DNA of 32,826 nt from positions 15,841 through 48,666 of the forward strand of contig HF991818.1 of NCBI GenBank assembly GCA_000431535.1. The letters run 5' to 3'. Source of the DNA: Clostridium sp. CAG:678. Its GTDB lineage: Bacteria; Bacillota; Clostridia; Oscillospirales; Acutalibacteraceae. The position numbers and the translations under genes were made by a program. The number at the start of each line of letters is the position of its first letter. The stretch's first letter is position 1. The notes beneath the pieces were generated by a model. That model was not told the origin of the DNA. It ran no database searches and saw only the letters and a program-made list of their open reading frames with translations. Shown here one piece after another: positions 14,247 to 22,990 of the stretch.

Positions 14247-15164
14247 ATGAAATGCAAAAAATGCGGATTTGACGGCATTGAAGAAAGCGGCGACTGGATC
14301 ACCTGCCCCAACTGCGGGGCAAAGTATTTTAACACTAGCATATCGCCCGAACTCAGCGCCACAAAACAGATTGACGCCATTGAAAATAAAATGGCGGGAA
14401 ATTCCGAGCAAAAGCCATATGGAAACGATGATTCCACCGGCTTAGGGGAAAGCGCGCAAACGGAGGAATCAAGCGGCGGCAAAAAAGGCAAAAAGCAGAA
14501 AAAAAAGAAAAGCAAATTCAGGGAAACGATCGATTTTCTGCTGCCGATCATTATTGCCGTAATTGTTGCGCTGCTGTTGAAATCTTTTGTTTTCGCCAAC
14601 GCCGTGGTACCTACGGGATCCATGAAAAACACGATCGGCGAGGGAGACCGGATCATTGCCAGCCGCCTGGCGTATATAAACAGCGACCCGGAACGATACG
14701 ATATCATTCTTTTTTACTTTCCGGATGATGAGAGTCAGATCTTTGTAAAACGTGTGATCGGGCTGCCCGGCGAATCGGTAACGATCGTGGACGGCTCCGC
14801 CTTTATCACCGATAAGGACGGAAACACCTACGAAACCGACCAGAGTTTCATTACGAACGGTGATCCGATCGGTGATTACGGTCCGTTCTATATTCCGGAA
14901 AAAGGCGAAGCGATCACAACGGACGGTGTTTTCTGCTACGCTGAAAACGGTATGCGCGTTGGGTATTCGCAGTTCATTGATAAATACTGCGATATCAGCG
15001 CAAGCGGCGAATACACCGTTGCGGAAAACCTGTATTTCTGTATGGGAGACAACAGAAACGAATCGCACGATTCCAGATTCTGGGACAACACCTATGTTGC
15101 TGAAAACAAGATTCTGGGCGAAGCGAAATTCAAATATTATCCCAAATTTGAAACGCTGAAATAA
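14247..15164 (+). CDS. lepB: Signal peptidase I with N-terminal zinc ribbon
   Basis: A 305-aa membrane protease that removes signal peptides from exported proteins. Residues 1-28 form a zinc ribbon (CKKC at 3-6, CPNC at 20-23). A Ser/Gly/Lys-rich linker (about 30-90) leads to one transmembrane helix (about 97-118) and then the catalytic domain on the outside. The nucleophile is Ser125 in PTGSMKNTI, the general base Lys168 in FVKRVIGLPGE, and the box GDNRNESHDSRFW is at 268-279. All catalytic elements are intact. The zinc ribbon would sit in the cytosol and is not part of standard signal peptidases. The gene starts immediately after the glycoside-hydrolase stop, implying coupled translation, and ends at a strong terminator. 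Confidence 0.93.
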   Translation: MKCKKCGFDGIEESGDWITCPNCGAKYFNTSISPELSATKQIDAIENKMAGNSEQKPYGNDDSTGLGESAQTEESSGGKKGKKQKKKKSKFRETIDFLLPIIIAVIVALLLKSFVFANAVVPTGSMKNTIGEGDRIIASRLAYINSDPERYDIILFYFPDDESQIFVKRVIGLPGESVTIVDGSAFITDKDGNTYETDQSFITNGDPIGDYGPFYIPEKGEAITTDGVFCYAENGMRVGYSQFIDKYCDISASGEYTVAENLYFCMGDNRNESHDSRFWDNTYVAENKILGEAKFKYYPKFETLK

Positions 15165-15178
15165 AGGCACGCACAGAA

Positions 15179-15215
15179 AACCGGCTCTGCCAAAAGGCAG
15201 AGCCGGTTATTTTTT
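15179..15215. terminator. Bidirectional intrinsic terminator
   Basis: A 13-bp perfect stem (15179-15191 with 15196-15208) with an AAAA loop, then ATTTTTT on the plus strand and TTTTC on the minus strand. It serves lepB and the convergent transporter gene. Confidence 0.92.
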
Positions 15216-15220
15216 ACAAC

Positions 15221-16665
15221 TTATGATTCTTGACTTTCTTTTTCAAATTCCGCTCTCATTTCAAGCACTTTATTGTGGATAGTCTCCTTGCGCTTTCCGG
15301 TCAGTTTATAGAAGAAGAAAGGTACGCCGGCAAGGAACATCATAATGCCGTGGAAAACGGTGTAGAAGAACAGCAGCAGTATTCTTGTTTGCAAACTCTG
15401 CTCCGGTTCCGGCACCAGATCTGTGGGCTGGATATAACCGATGATGGAATGATCACCGTAAAGTATGATAGGAGCAAGCGCCTGCGCGATCGTGCCGCTG
15501 ACCATGGTAAAGATACCGATGACAAAAGGCAAAGTTGCGTCAAGCCGTTTACCACCCGTCTTTACTTCAATGTCTTCCAGCACATCAGCCTGGAACATAG
15601 ACGGCAGCAGATTTGACGCGCCGAACTGAAGGCCGATCAGGAACAGGAATACGATAAACACGATCTGCAAAACCGTGCTTGGGTTGTTGAAATAAATATA
15701 GCCGACTGCAAAGGCAATGCCGTTTATGATTACGGAATAGATACCGCTTGCAATATAAAGCACTTTGGAGTTGAACTTTTTAAGCAGGAAGTTTATAGCA
15801 AGCATACCTACCGCCGTTCCGATACCGGTGGGCAGGCCGAACCAGAGAAACTGATCTGTGCCGCCGAGAAGCGCCGCGGCAAGGAGAACGCCCATATATG
15901 TAGCGATCTGCCTGAAGTTCTTAAGAAACTCGGAAATAATGATGACCCACGCATACTTATTCACAAGTACGTCTTTAATTCCGATCAGCGGATTTTTCTT
16001 TTCACTGCTGTATGCTACGCGCTCTTTTATTGCTTTTGTGCCTACAAGCATAAGAATCGTGCCGATCGCGCCGCACAATGCCGCGCCTACAATATACTGC
16101 GTGCCCTCATCTTTCCAAATCATGCCGATAACAAGTATAATAACAAGGGGCGCCGAGTTGCCGACGGCGGAACAGATACTTCTGAAAGAAATAACAGTAT
16201 CTCTCTCCTTAAGATTGGGCGTAAGAACAAACGCAACTTTATTGATAGAATCGCCGAAATTGGTTGCAACCGCCCAGAGAACGGCTATTGTTGTTACATA
16301 CACAAGAAGCAGATTTCCCGAAAGCGCGGGCGGCGCCCAGAAACTTAGCACGAGCAGAACGCCGCACGGAATAGCAACTGCCAGCGCGAGCGGGCGGAAT
16401 TTACCCATTTTGCCTGGTCTTCTGCCGTCTATATACATAGTTATAAAGAAATTAAGAACGAACGGGATGATATTCACAAGCATGTTAAAGAGCGAGACCT
16501 GGTTTTGATCCAGCTAAGCACGTTAACAAGATAAGCGCTTCTGTAAGATCCGATCATGCCCGTCATATTGGTATAAAAGAATACGGCAAACAGATACAGC
16601 ACGAATTCTTTTGCTTTAACATATTTTTTGTCCTGCGCCAAAGGCGGCGCAACAGCATTTCCCAT
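15221..16665 (-). pseudogene. GPH/MFS-type sugar transporter interrupted by a frameshift
   Basis: A cation-coupled sugar symporter of the glycoside-pentoside-hexuronide or related MFS type, about 480 residues with roughly 12 transmembrane helices if the frame is joined. The first part reads from ATG 16665 (AAGGGG ribosome site) to about 16510: MGNAVAPPLAQDKKYVKAKE, then YRSAYLVNVL. The remainder continues in another frame as DQNQVSLFNML, then MYIDGRRPGKMGKFRPL, the typical loop of these transporters, and runs to 15221. A single missing base at about 16508-16514 explains the break. The rest shows no decay, so a recent mutation or an assembly error is likely. It lies 20 bp behind the metallophosphoesterase gene. 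Substrate unknown. Confidence 0.85.
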
Positions 16666-16685
16666 AAAAAATTACCCCTTAAACA

Positions 16686-18044
16686 TTATTTTTTCAAAAC
16701 CGCCTCATAATCCATCTGCTTTTCATCGCCGATCATGGACAGAACAAAACCTTTGACATCCGCGAGCAGCGGCTGATTTTTGCCGAGTTTGTTTTGAACG
16801 ATCCGCAGCACCGGTGAAAGCCTGTCAAACAGTTTTGAAACCGCGCTGTACATAGGCGTGCCTTTTACATAAGGCTCATTGCCCACAAAAATATTTCTTA
16901 CGAATTCTACGATCGTATCCTTAAGCAATCTGTGGCGGATAGAATCATCCACTTTAAAGCAGAAAATCCTGCCGACCCCGCCGAGCGTCAGTTTTTTCAG
17001 GATTCTGCCCGCTATGGTAACAGGCACTTTTAATTTTTTATTCTTCTCCGGGCCTCCGAAAAGCCGTGTGAAAAACGCAAAATCATCCGCCATAGCGTCC
17101 ACAATATCGAGGATCATTCTGTCAAACCGCCACTGAAAATATTCTGCAGCAGTTCTGCCGCCCTTATCCCAGTTAAAATCATCAATGGTGAATGATTTTA
17201 CCGTTACGTTTTCATCGTCAATGACAACGCGCCTGTAAGCGCACGGGCAGCCGACAAAACAGCCCGTTTGAATATCGGTTATCGTGTTGCCTTTTGCGGT
17301 CTTATATTGAGTAAGCGCCTGCGCGTGCATATGCCCGGTAAAGATCAGATTCATACCGGCATCGGCAAATTCGTTTGCGCGTTTTTCCCAATCTGTCAGT
17401 TTTGCATCGCCTATAAAATTCATAACCGGTGAAAACGGCAGCAGCGGATAATGGGTCATTGCAAATATGTAATCCCCGGCATCATGCGCCTTTTTGATTT
17501 CTTCAAGCGCCCACTGCATCTGATCATCCCAAAGGCCTTTAAAGTCTTTACAGTCGCCGTCACAATTCAGCGCCAGCAACCTGTAACCCGGCTGTAACTG
17601 AACCACATAAGACATGGAATTTTTATGTTCTGAAATTGCCTCGTCAAAGCCGAAATCCTTATAAAAATCACGCAGATCTTTGCGATCCATGCCCCTGACC
17701 GGGATCTCTTTTTCTCCGTCAAACTCAACGGGATTTTCCGCATAGTCATGGCGGGCAGTGATCAGGTAGATTCTTTTCCCCTGCTCTTTTAATTTATAAA
17801 GTTTTTCTCTGAAGCCAACATGACTCTGATATTCGCCTCTATAAACAAGATCGCCCGGAATAAGAATGATATCCGTATCCTTATCCGCGGCGATCTGGGC
17901 AAAGCCGGAATCAATGATTGCGCCTGTTTCGGCAACACATTTCTGATCCGTTCTGCTTCGTCTTTCATATGCAGGCCCGCTGGCCTTAAAAGAAGTATCA
18001 TAATAATGAGTATCTGTAACAAGATAAAACGCAAGTTTTTCCAT
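16686..18044 (-). CDS. Metallophosphoesterase
   Basis: A 452-aa calcineurin-like phosphoesterase. From the preferred start ATG at 18044 (AAGGTG 6 nt upstream), metal-site motifs appear in order: DTH (11-13), GDLVYRGE (64-71), ARHDY (97-101), THYPLLP (197-203) and GHMH (237-240). The third motif is normally GNH(D/E); here Asn is replaced by Arg, removing one expected metal ligand. A C-terminal region of about 190 residues is helical and unlike the catalytic core. No signal peptide is present, so it is cytosolic. It is followed by the sugar transporter and preceded by an AraC-family gene, so the substrate may be a phosphorylated sugar or a nucleotide, but this is not shown by the sequence. Confidence 0.85.
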   Translation of the reverse strand: MEKLAFYLVTDTHYYDTSFKASGPAYERRSRTDQKCVAETGAIIDSGFAQIAADKDTDIILIPGDLVYRGEYQSHVGFREKLYKLKEQGKRIYLITARHDYAENPVEFDGEKEIPVRGMDRKDLRDFYKDFGFDEAISEHKNSMSYVVQLQPGYRLLALNCDGDCKDFKGLWDDQMQWALEEIKKAHDAGDYIFAMTHYPLLPFSPVMNFIGDAKLTDWEKRANEFADAGMNLIFTGHMHAQALTQYKTAKGNTITDIQTGCFVGCPCAYRRVVIDDENVTVKSFTIDDFNWDKGGRTAAEYFQWRFDRMILDIVDAMADDFAFFTRLFGGPEKNKKLKVPVTIAGRILKKLTLGGVGRIFCFKVDDSIRHRLLKDTIVEFVRNIFVGNEPYVKGTPMYSAVSKLFDRLSPVLRIVQNKLGKNQPLLADVKGFVLSMIGDEKQMDYEAVLKK

Positions 18045-18113
18045 ATAATCACCTTCTTTCCCATATACTATTCTAAACACTTGCGCATTTTAAGAAACCT
18101 TATATAATAAAGT

Positions 18114-18172
18114 ATCACAAAATCACACATAAATCTTGGTTAAATATCACAAAAAGAGTATAATTTATCACA
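18114..18172. repeat. Cluster of four ATCACA direct repeats
   Basis: ATCACA at 18114, 18122, 18146 and 18167 in the 123-bp gap between the AraC-family gene and the metallophosphoesterase gene. The second and third are 24 bp apart and the last two 21 bp apart, spacing that suits AraC-type dimers. The gap holds no gene and no clear terminator. Confidence 0.5.
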
Positions 18173-18983
18173 TTTTTGCATTCAGTCTGAAATCTCTTGG
18201 CGAATATCCCGTGAATTTTTTGAAACAAATCGAAAAATACTGCGGATTAGAATAAGACAACGCATATGCGATTTCCGTTACCCTCATATTGGTATTCAGC
18301 AGATAATATTTAGCCAGATTAATCTTGCATTCCAGATAATACTGATAAGGCGTTTTGCCGAATTTCTCCGAAAAGACATTAATAATATGATTTTTTGAAT
18401 AATTCATATAACTGCACAGGGCGTCCAGATTAAATTCGTCATCCAGATGATTATCTATATTTCGTTTGATCCTTTCGGCAAAATCAAGCTGACCGACCGC
18501 CTTTTTTTCATAAATGGCGGAAAAGATCTTAAACAGTTCTACCCGGAGCAATTGTTCCGCCTCCGCCAGATCTTCCGTATTAAAAGCAATATCAAATATA
18601 TGGCTGAAGTTTTTTTCCAGAAAACAGCCTTCAAATATATACGTATCCGCGGGCAGATAGTTCTCTATCAGCGCATCTGCCAATTTTCCGTAAAAAGAAA
18701 TAAAATATTTATGCCAGCCGTTTTCCTTTTGAGAATAGTAATGATGCTTACTGCCCATAGGTAAAAAGAAGATATCGCCTTTTTTAGGATGAAACACCTT
18801 GCCGTTGATCTCCAGCGTGCCATACCCATCCACAATATATTCAAAGGAAGTAAGATCGCTGCAATCCCTGCTGATATCAAATTTCTCATCGCAAAGCGTT
18901 TCGCCCACAAAATTAATGGAAAGCGGATTAAGATTGATCTTATCCGGCGTGGGAATGGATATCCTTTTAATATTTTCAAACAC
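18168..18983 (-). CDS. AraC-family transcriptional regulator
   Basis: A 271-aa regulator with an N-terminal cupin-like sensing domain (YGTLEINGKVFHPKKGDIFF, near residues 55-75) and a C-terminal double helix-turn-helix. The HTH covers LDALCSYMNYSKNHIINVFS and then MRVTEIAYALSYSNPQYFS plus GYSPRDFR. I chose GTG at 18983 with GGGAAG 8 nt upstream; the upstream in-frame sequence runs into a terminator hairpin and does not look coding. It probably controls the metallophosphoesterase and sugar transporter genes downstream, responding to a sugar. Confidence 0.92.
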   Translation of the reverse strand: MFENIKRISIPTPDKINLNPLSINFVGETLCDEKFDISRDCSDLTSFEYIVDGYGTLEINGKVFHPKKGDIFFLPMGSKHHYYSQKENGWHKYFISFYGKLADALIENYLPADTYIFEGCFLEKNFSHIFDIAFNTEDLAEAEQLLRVELFKIFSAIYEKKAVGQLDFAERIKRNIDNHLDDEFNLDALCSYMNYSKNHIINVFSEKFGKTPYQYYLECKINLAKYYLLNTNMRVTEIAYALSYSNPQYFSICFKKFTGYSPRDFRLNAKM

Positions 18984-19034
18984 AGCAATCACTTCCCAGC
19001 AAATGTATCCTTTACATTTTTTATATATAAAAAC

Positions 19035-19063
19035 ATTATAACAAAAACGGGACTTCTTGTGAA
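19035..19063 (-). promoter_or_regulatory. Promoter of the AraC-family gene, nested in the nifJ terminator
   Basis: On the minus strand, TTCACA (19058-19063) lies in the loop region of the nifJ terminator hairpin, with a 17-bp spacer and TATAAT (19035-19040). Confidence 0.6.
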
Positions 19064-19072
19064 GTCCCGTTT
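19040..19072 (-). terminator. Terminator of nifJ
   Basis: A 12-bp perfect stem (19045-19056 with 19061-19072) with a 4-nt loop, followed on the minus strand by TTTTTGTT. Confidence 0.92.
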
Positions 19073-19140
19073 CGTTGATTTTAACATATTGTTTCAACAA
19101 ATTACATAAAAACTTGTTGATCTTTATGAATTATGCCAAA

Positions 19141-22100
19141 TCAGTCTTTTTTAGGAGCGTAATACTCAACCGTGCGAAGAAGATCATTGTACTTAGCAAC
19201 TGCATTTTCAGCAGCGATATTGAACAATTTATCCGCCTTGTCGGGGAAACTTCTTCTAAGGGAGGAGTAACGTGTTTCTCCGTTGATGAATTCGATATAA
19301 TCCGCTGTAGGCGCTTTGGAATCCAGCGTGAACGGATTCTTGCCTTCCTCAACAAGCGCCGGATTGAATCTGAACAGATTCCAGTAGCCTGCTGCAACCG
19401 CTTTCTTCTGCTCCGCCTGGTTAAACGGCATCTTGATACCGTGGTTGATACAAGGCGCATAGCAGATGATCAGGGACGGGCCGTTATAAGCCTCCGCCTC
19501 TTTAAACGCTTTCAGGCACTGGTTGTAATCCGCGCCCATGGCTACCTGCGCAACATAGATATAACCGTAAGACATAGCGATCTTTGCAAGATCTTTCTTC
19601 TTGGTTACCTTACCGGATGCGGCAAACTGAGCAACAGCGCCTGTTGGCGTTGCTTTAGAAGCCTGACCGCCGGTATTGGAATAAACCTCTGTATCAAATA
19701 CAAGAACATTGACATCCTGATTCTGCGCAAGAACGTGATCCAGTCCGCCGAAGCCGATATCATAAGCCCAGCCGTCGCCGCCGAAGATCCACTGGCTCTT
19801 CTTGGCAGCATAGCTCTTATCCTTAAGGAAGTCCTCAGCAGCGGCTTTCTGCTCGCCCTCAAACGTTGTGGTTTCAAGAGCCTTGATCAGATCCTTTGCA
19901 GGCGCGTCATTGCCGCGTGTGGAATGGAATGTATCCAGATAAGCCTGCACTTTATCGCCGATGCCGGTATCTTTAAGCGCAAGCGCGTCTTTCGCAAGTC
20001 TTGCACGGATCTGCGTCTGCGCAAGGAACATGCCAAGGCCGAATTCAGCGTTATCTTCAAACAGGGAGTTTGACCAAGCCGGGCCGTTTCCGTTCTTGTC
20101 TACCGTGTAAGGCGTTGAAGGCGCGGAGCCGCCCCAGATGGAAGAACATCCGGTAGCGTTTGCGATATACATCTTATCGCCGTAAAGCTGGGTAGCAAGT
20201 TTTGCATAAGGCGTTTCACCGCAGCCTGCGCACGCGCCGGAGAACTCAAGATAAGGCTTGAGATACTGGGTGGAAACGATCGTTTTATCCGACGCAACTT
20301 CCGGTTTCGGATCAATATCGCAAAGTGCGTCAAATACAGGCTGATTCTCCATCTGAGAAGCGATCGGCTTCATGGTAAGTGATTTTGTAGGACAAACATT
20401 TGCGCAGGATGCACAGCCGGTGCAGTCCAGCGTTGAAATGATGATTGCGTATTTCAGACCGGAATCCTTGGGAACTTTCAGATCTACTGCCTTGGTATTT
20501 GCCGGAGCGGCAGCAAGTTCCTCAGCCGTAAGGGCAACCGGGCGGATAACAGCGTGCGGACATACCATTGCGCATCTGTTACACTGCGCGCAGGAAGCAG
20601 GCTCCCACTCGGGAACATCTACAGCGATGCCGCGCTTTTCAAACGCAGAGGAACCCTGCGGATAAACGCCGTCTGCCATATCCACAAATTTAGAAACCGG
20701 GATCTTATCCCCTTTCTGGTGATCAACGGGATCCAGAATATCCTTAACGAATTTCTTCATTTCAGGACGGTCTGTATTCACAACGAGTTCTTTTTCCTCA
20801 TCCACGGCAGTTTTCCAGCTTTCCGGAACGTCTACCTTGATAACTTCCTTGGAACCTCTGTCTATACCCTGATGGTTTGCAGCAACAACCGCATCGCCCT
20901 TCTTGGAGAACTTGGCAGTTGCCTTTGCTTTCATGAGTTCGATTGCCTTGTCTACCGGAAGAATACCGGAAATGGTGAAGAACGCAGACTGAAGGATCGT
21001 TGACGCTCTGCCGGCAAGGCCGACTTCTTCCGCGATCTTGATGCCGTTGATGATATAGAAATTAATATCGTTATTGGCGATATATCTCTTCATAGCGGCG
21101 GGGAGCTGCTTGTCAAGCTCTTCCGGAGTCCAGATGCAGTTCAAAAGGAATGTACCGCCGGGCACAAGATCCTGAACCATATCATATTTTGTTACATAAG
21201 ACGGGCAGTGGCAGGCAACAAAGTTTGCCTTGTTAATCAGATAGGTAGAAGTGATTGGGCTGTCTCCGAAACGAAGGTGGGAAACCGTGATACCGCCGGA
21301 CTTCTTGGAATCATAGAAGAAATAGCCCTGCGCGTATTTATCCGTATTATCGCCGATGATCTTGATGGAGTCTTTGTTGGCGCCAACCGTACCGTCTGAG
21401 CCGAGACCCCAGAATTTACAACTGGTTGTGCCGGCAGGCGTTGTATCCACATTTTCGCCGATCTCAAGGGAAAGATTGGTAACATCATCCGTAATACCAA
21501 CGGTAAATACTTCCTTAGGCTCGTCCGCAGTCATATTGTTATAGATTGCAATGATATGCGCGGGAACAGTATCCTTGGAACCAAGACCGTAACGGCCGTG
21601 ATAGATCGGGGTTGTCTCAAACTGAGAACCTTTGAATGCCGCAACAACATCCAGATAAAGCGGTTCGCCGATGGAGCCGGGCTCTTTGGTTCTGTCAATA
21701 ACAGAGATCTTCTTTACGGTTGACGGAATAACGTCAAGCAGATATTTTGCGGAGAACGGTCTGTAAAGATGTACTTTTACAAGGCCTGTTTTAGCGCCTT
21801 TTGCATTGAGGTAATCTACGGTTTCAGCAATCGTGTCGCAAACAGAACCCATAGCGATAATGATATGTTCCGCATCCTCTGCGCCATAATAATTGAAAGG
21901 CTTGTAATCCGTGCCGATCTTTTCATTAACCATGTTCATATACATAACCGTGGTCTCTACGGCATCGTTATAATACTTGTTGCAAGCCTCTCTGTGCTGG
22001 AAGAAGATATCCGAGTTCTCGGCAGAGCCGCGAAGCGTAGGATGCTCAGGATTCAAAGCGTGCGCTCTGAAACGCTTAACATCTTCCATATCCACCATAT

Positions 22101-22680
22101 CTTTCAGATCATCATAATCCCAAACTTCGATCTTCTGGATCTCGTGAGAAGTACGGAAACCATCAAAGAAATGAAGGAACGGAACGGAACTCTTAAGTGT
22201 GGAGAGGTGCGCAACTGCACCGAGATCCATAACTTCCTGCGGGTTATTGGAGCAAAGCATTGCATAACCGGTCTGGCGGCAGGCATAAATATCCGAATGA
22301 TCGCCGAAAATATTCAGCGCATGGGAAGATACGCAGCGTGCCGATACATGAATTACAGAAGAAAGAAGCTCACCGGCGATCTTATACATATTCGGGATCA
22401 TGAGAAGAAGACCCTGAGACGCCGTGTAAGTGGTTGTGAGCGCACCGGCGGAAAGAGAGCCGTGAACTGCGCCGGCAGCGCCGCCCTCTGATTCCATCTC
22501 CTGAACTCTTACATTCTGGCCGAAGATATTTTTGGCGTTCTGAGATGAAAGAACGTCTGTTACTTCCGCCATAACGGAAGACGGTGTGATGGGGTAAATT
22601 GCTGCTACTTCTGTAAACGCATAAGAAACGTGCGCAGCGGCATTATTACCGTCCATCGTTTTCTTTTTTCTTTTTAACAT
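19141..22680 (-). CDS. nifJ: Pyruvate:ferredoxin (flavodoxin) oxidoreductase
   Basis: A 1179-aa single-chain enzyme that converts pyruvate and CoA to acetyl-CoA, CO2 and reduced ferredoxin, the main pyruvate outlet in anaerobic clostridia. The N-terminal domain starts MDGNNAAAHVSYAFTEVAAI. Two [4Fe-4S] ferredoxin motifs, CAQCNRCAMVCP and CTGCASCANVCP, lie near residues 695 and 752. The CAGCGETPYAK cluster ligand is near 817, and the thiamine-diphosphate motif GDGWAYDIGFGG is near 966, followed by NTGGQASK. The domain order and length are standard. Start: ATG at 22680 with AGGAGG 12 nt upstream; TTG at 22689 is closer to the ribosome site (3 nt). It supplies the reduced ferredoxin that an FTR-type thioredoxin system needs. 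Confidence 0.97.
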   Translation of the reverse strand: MLKRKKKTMDGNNAAAHVSYAFTEVAAIYPITPSSVMAEVTDVLSSQNAKNIFGQNVRVQEMESEGGAAGAVHGSLSAGALTTTYTASQGLLLMIPNMYKIAGELLSSVIHVSARCVSSHALNIFGDHSDIYACRQTGYAMLCSNNPQEVMDLGAVAHLSTLKSSVPFLHFFDGFRTSHEIQKIEVWDYDDLKDMVDMEDVKRFRAHALNPEHPTLRGSAENSDIFFQHREACNKYYNDAVETTVMYMNMVNEKIGTDYKPFNYYGAEDAEHIIIAMGSVCDTIAETVDYLNAKGAKTGLVKVHLYRPFSAKYLLDVIPSTVKKISVIDRTKEPGSIGEPLYLDVVAAFKGSQFETTPIYHGRYGLGSKDTVPAHIIAIYNNMTADEPKEVFTVGITDDVTNLSLEIGENVDTTPAGTTSCKFWGLGSDGTVGANKDSIKIIGDNTDKYAQGYFFYDSKKSGGITVSHLRFGDSPITSTYLINKANFVACHCPSYVTKYDMVQDLVPGGTFLLNCIWTPEELDKQLPAAMKRYIANNDINFYIINGIKIAEEVGLAGRASTILQSAFFTISGILPVDKAIELMKAKATAKFSKKGDAVVAANHQGIDRGSKEVIKVDVPESWKTAVDEEKELVVNTDRPEMKKFVKDILDPVDHQKGDKIPVSKFVDMADGVYPQGSSAFEKRGIAVDVPEWEPASCAQCNRCAMVCPHAVIRPVALTAEELAAAPANTKAVDLKVPKDSGLKYAIIISTLDCTGCASCANVCPTKSLTMKPIASQMENQPVFDALCDIDPKPEVASDKTIVSTQYLKPYLEFSGACAGCGETPYAKLATQLYGDKMYIANATGCSSIWGGSAPSTPYTVDKNGNGPAWSNSLFEDNAEFGLGMFLAQTQIRARLAKDALALKDTGIGDKVQAYLDTFHSTRGNDAPAKDLIKALETTTFEGEQKAAAEDFLKDKSYAAKKSQWIFGGDGWAYDIGFGGLDHVLAQNQDVNVLVFDTEVYSNTGGQASKATPTGAVAQFAASGKVTKKKDLAKIAMSYGYIYVAQVAMGADYNQCLKAFKEAEAYNGPSLIICYAPCINHGIKMPFNQAEQKKAVAAGYWNLFRFNPALVEEGKNPFTLDSKAPTADYIEFINGETRYSSLRRSFPDKADKLFNIAAENAVAKYNDLLRTVEYYAPKKD

Positions 22681-22789
22681 TGTAAACAATTACCTCCTAG
22701 AACTTCAATGTTCATAAATTACTGTTTCAGACAAACGGGAGACGCACCGCACCGCGGCGCACAGACTTTTTAACAACTCTCCCCATAGC

Positions 22790-22810
22790 AAAGGGCGCAC
22801 TACGCCCTTT
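22790..22810 (-). promoter_or_regulatory. Hairpin in the nifJ leader
   Basis: A perfect 8-bp stem (22790-22797 with 22803-22810) and 5-nt loop near the 5' end of the nifJ transcript. The leader is about 140 nt and also contains a GC-rich segment near 22741-22760. There is no T-run, so it is likely a 5' stability element. No coding sequence is seen in the leader. Confidence 0.5.
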
Positions 22811-22824
22811 CACAGTCCGCACCT

Positions 22825-22853
22825 ATTTTAACACAACGATACTGATAATTCAA
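22825..22853 (-). promoter_or_regulatory. Promoter of nifJ
   Basis: On the minus strand, TTGAAT (22848-22853), 17-bp spacer, TAAAAT (22825-22830). Confidence 0.75.
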
Positions 22854-22939
22854 TAAACATTTTTAATATTTAAAAATATTTTATTTTGCGTTTGATTGTA
22901 TAATTCGCATAAAATAAACGAAAGAATAAGGAAAGACCA

Positions 22940-22976
22940 AAAACAAAAAATCCCGCCGCGAAATACCGCAGCGGGA
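22940..22976 (-). terminator. Terminator of the LacX-nadE operon
   Basis: A 10-bp stem (22951-22960 with 22967-22976, one G-U) with a 6-nt loop, then TTTTTTGTTTTT on the minus strand. Confidence 0.9.
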
Positions 22977-22990
22977 ATGGAAAAACAGGA

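Noticed and set aside
14469-15170. 233-aa minus-strand open frame
   Set aside because: Antisense to lepB, whose catalytic motifs are fully intact; no ribosome site.
16474-16665. Programmed frameshift in the transporter
   Set aside because: No slippery heptamer or stimulating structure at the junction; a simple one-base loss explains it.
18984-19100. N-terminal extension of the AraC-family regulator
   Set aside because: It would run through the nifJ terminator and the promoter of the gene; GTG at 18983 has a proper ribosome site.
22860-22940. AT-rich stretch between nifJ promoter and the upstream operon terminator as a gene or promoter
   Set aside because: Only loosely spaced promoter-like hexamers are present, and no ORF with a ribosome site follows.
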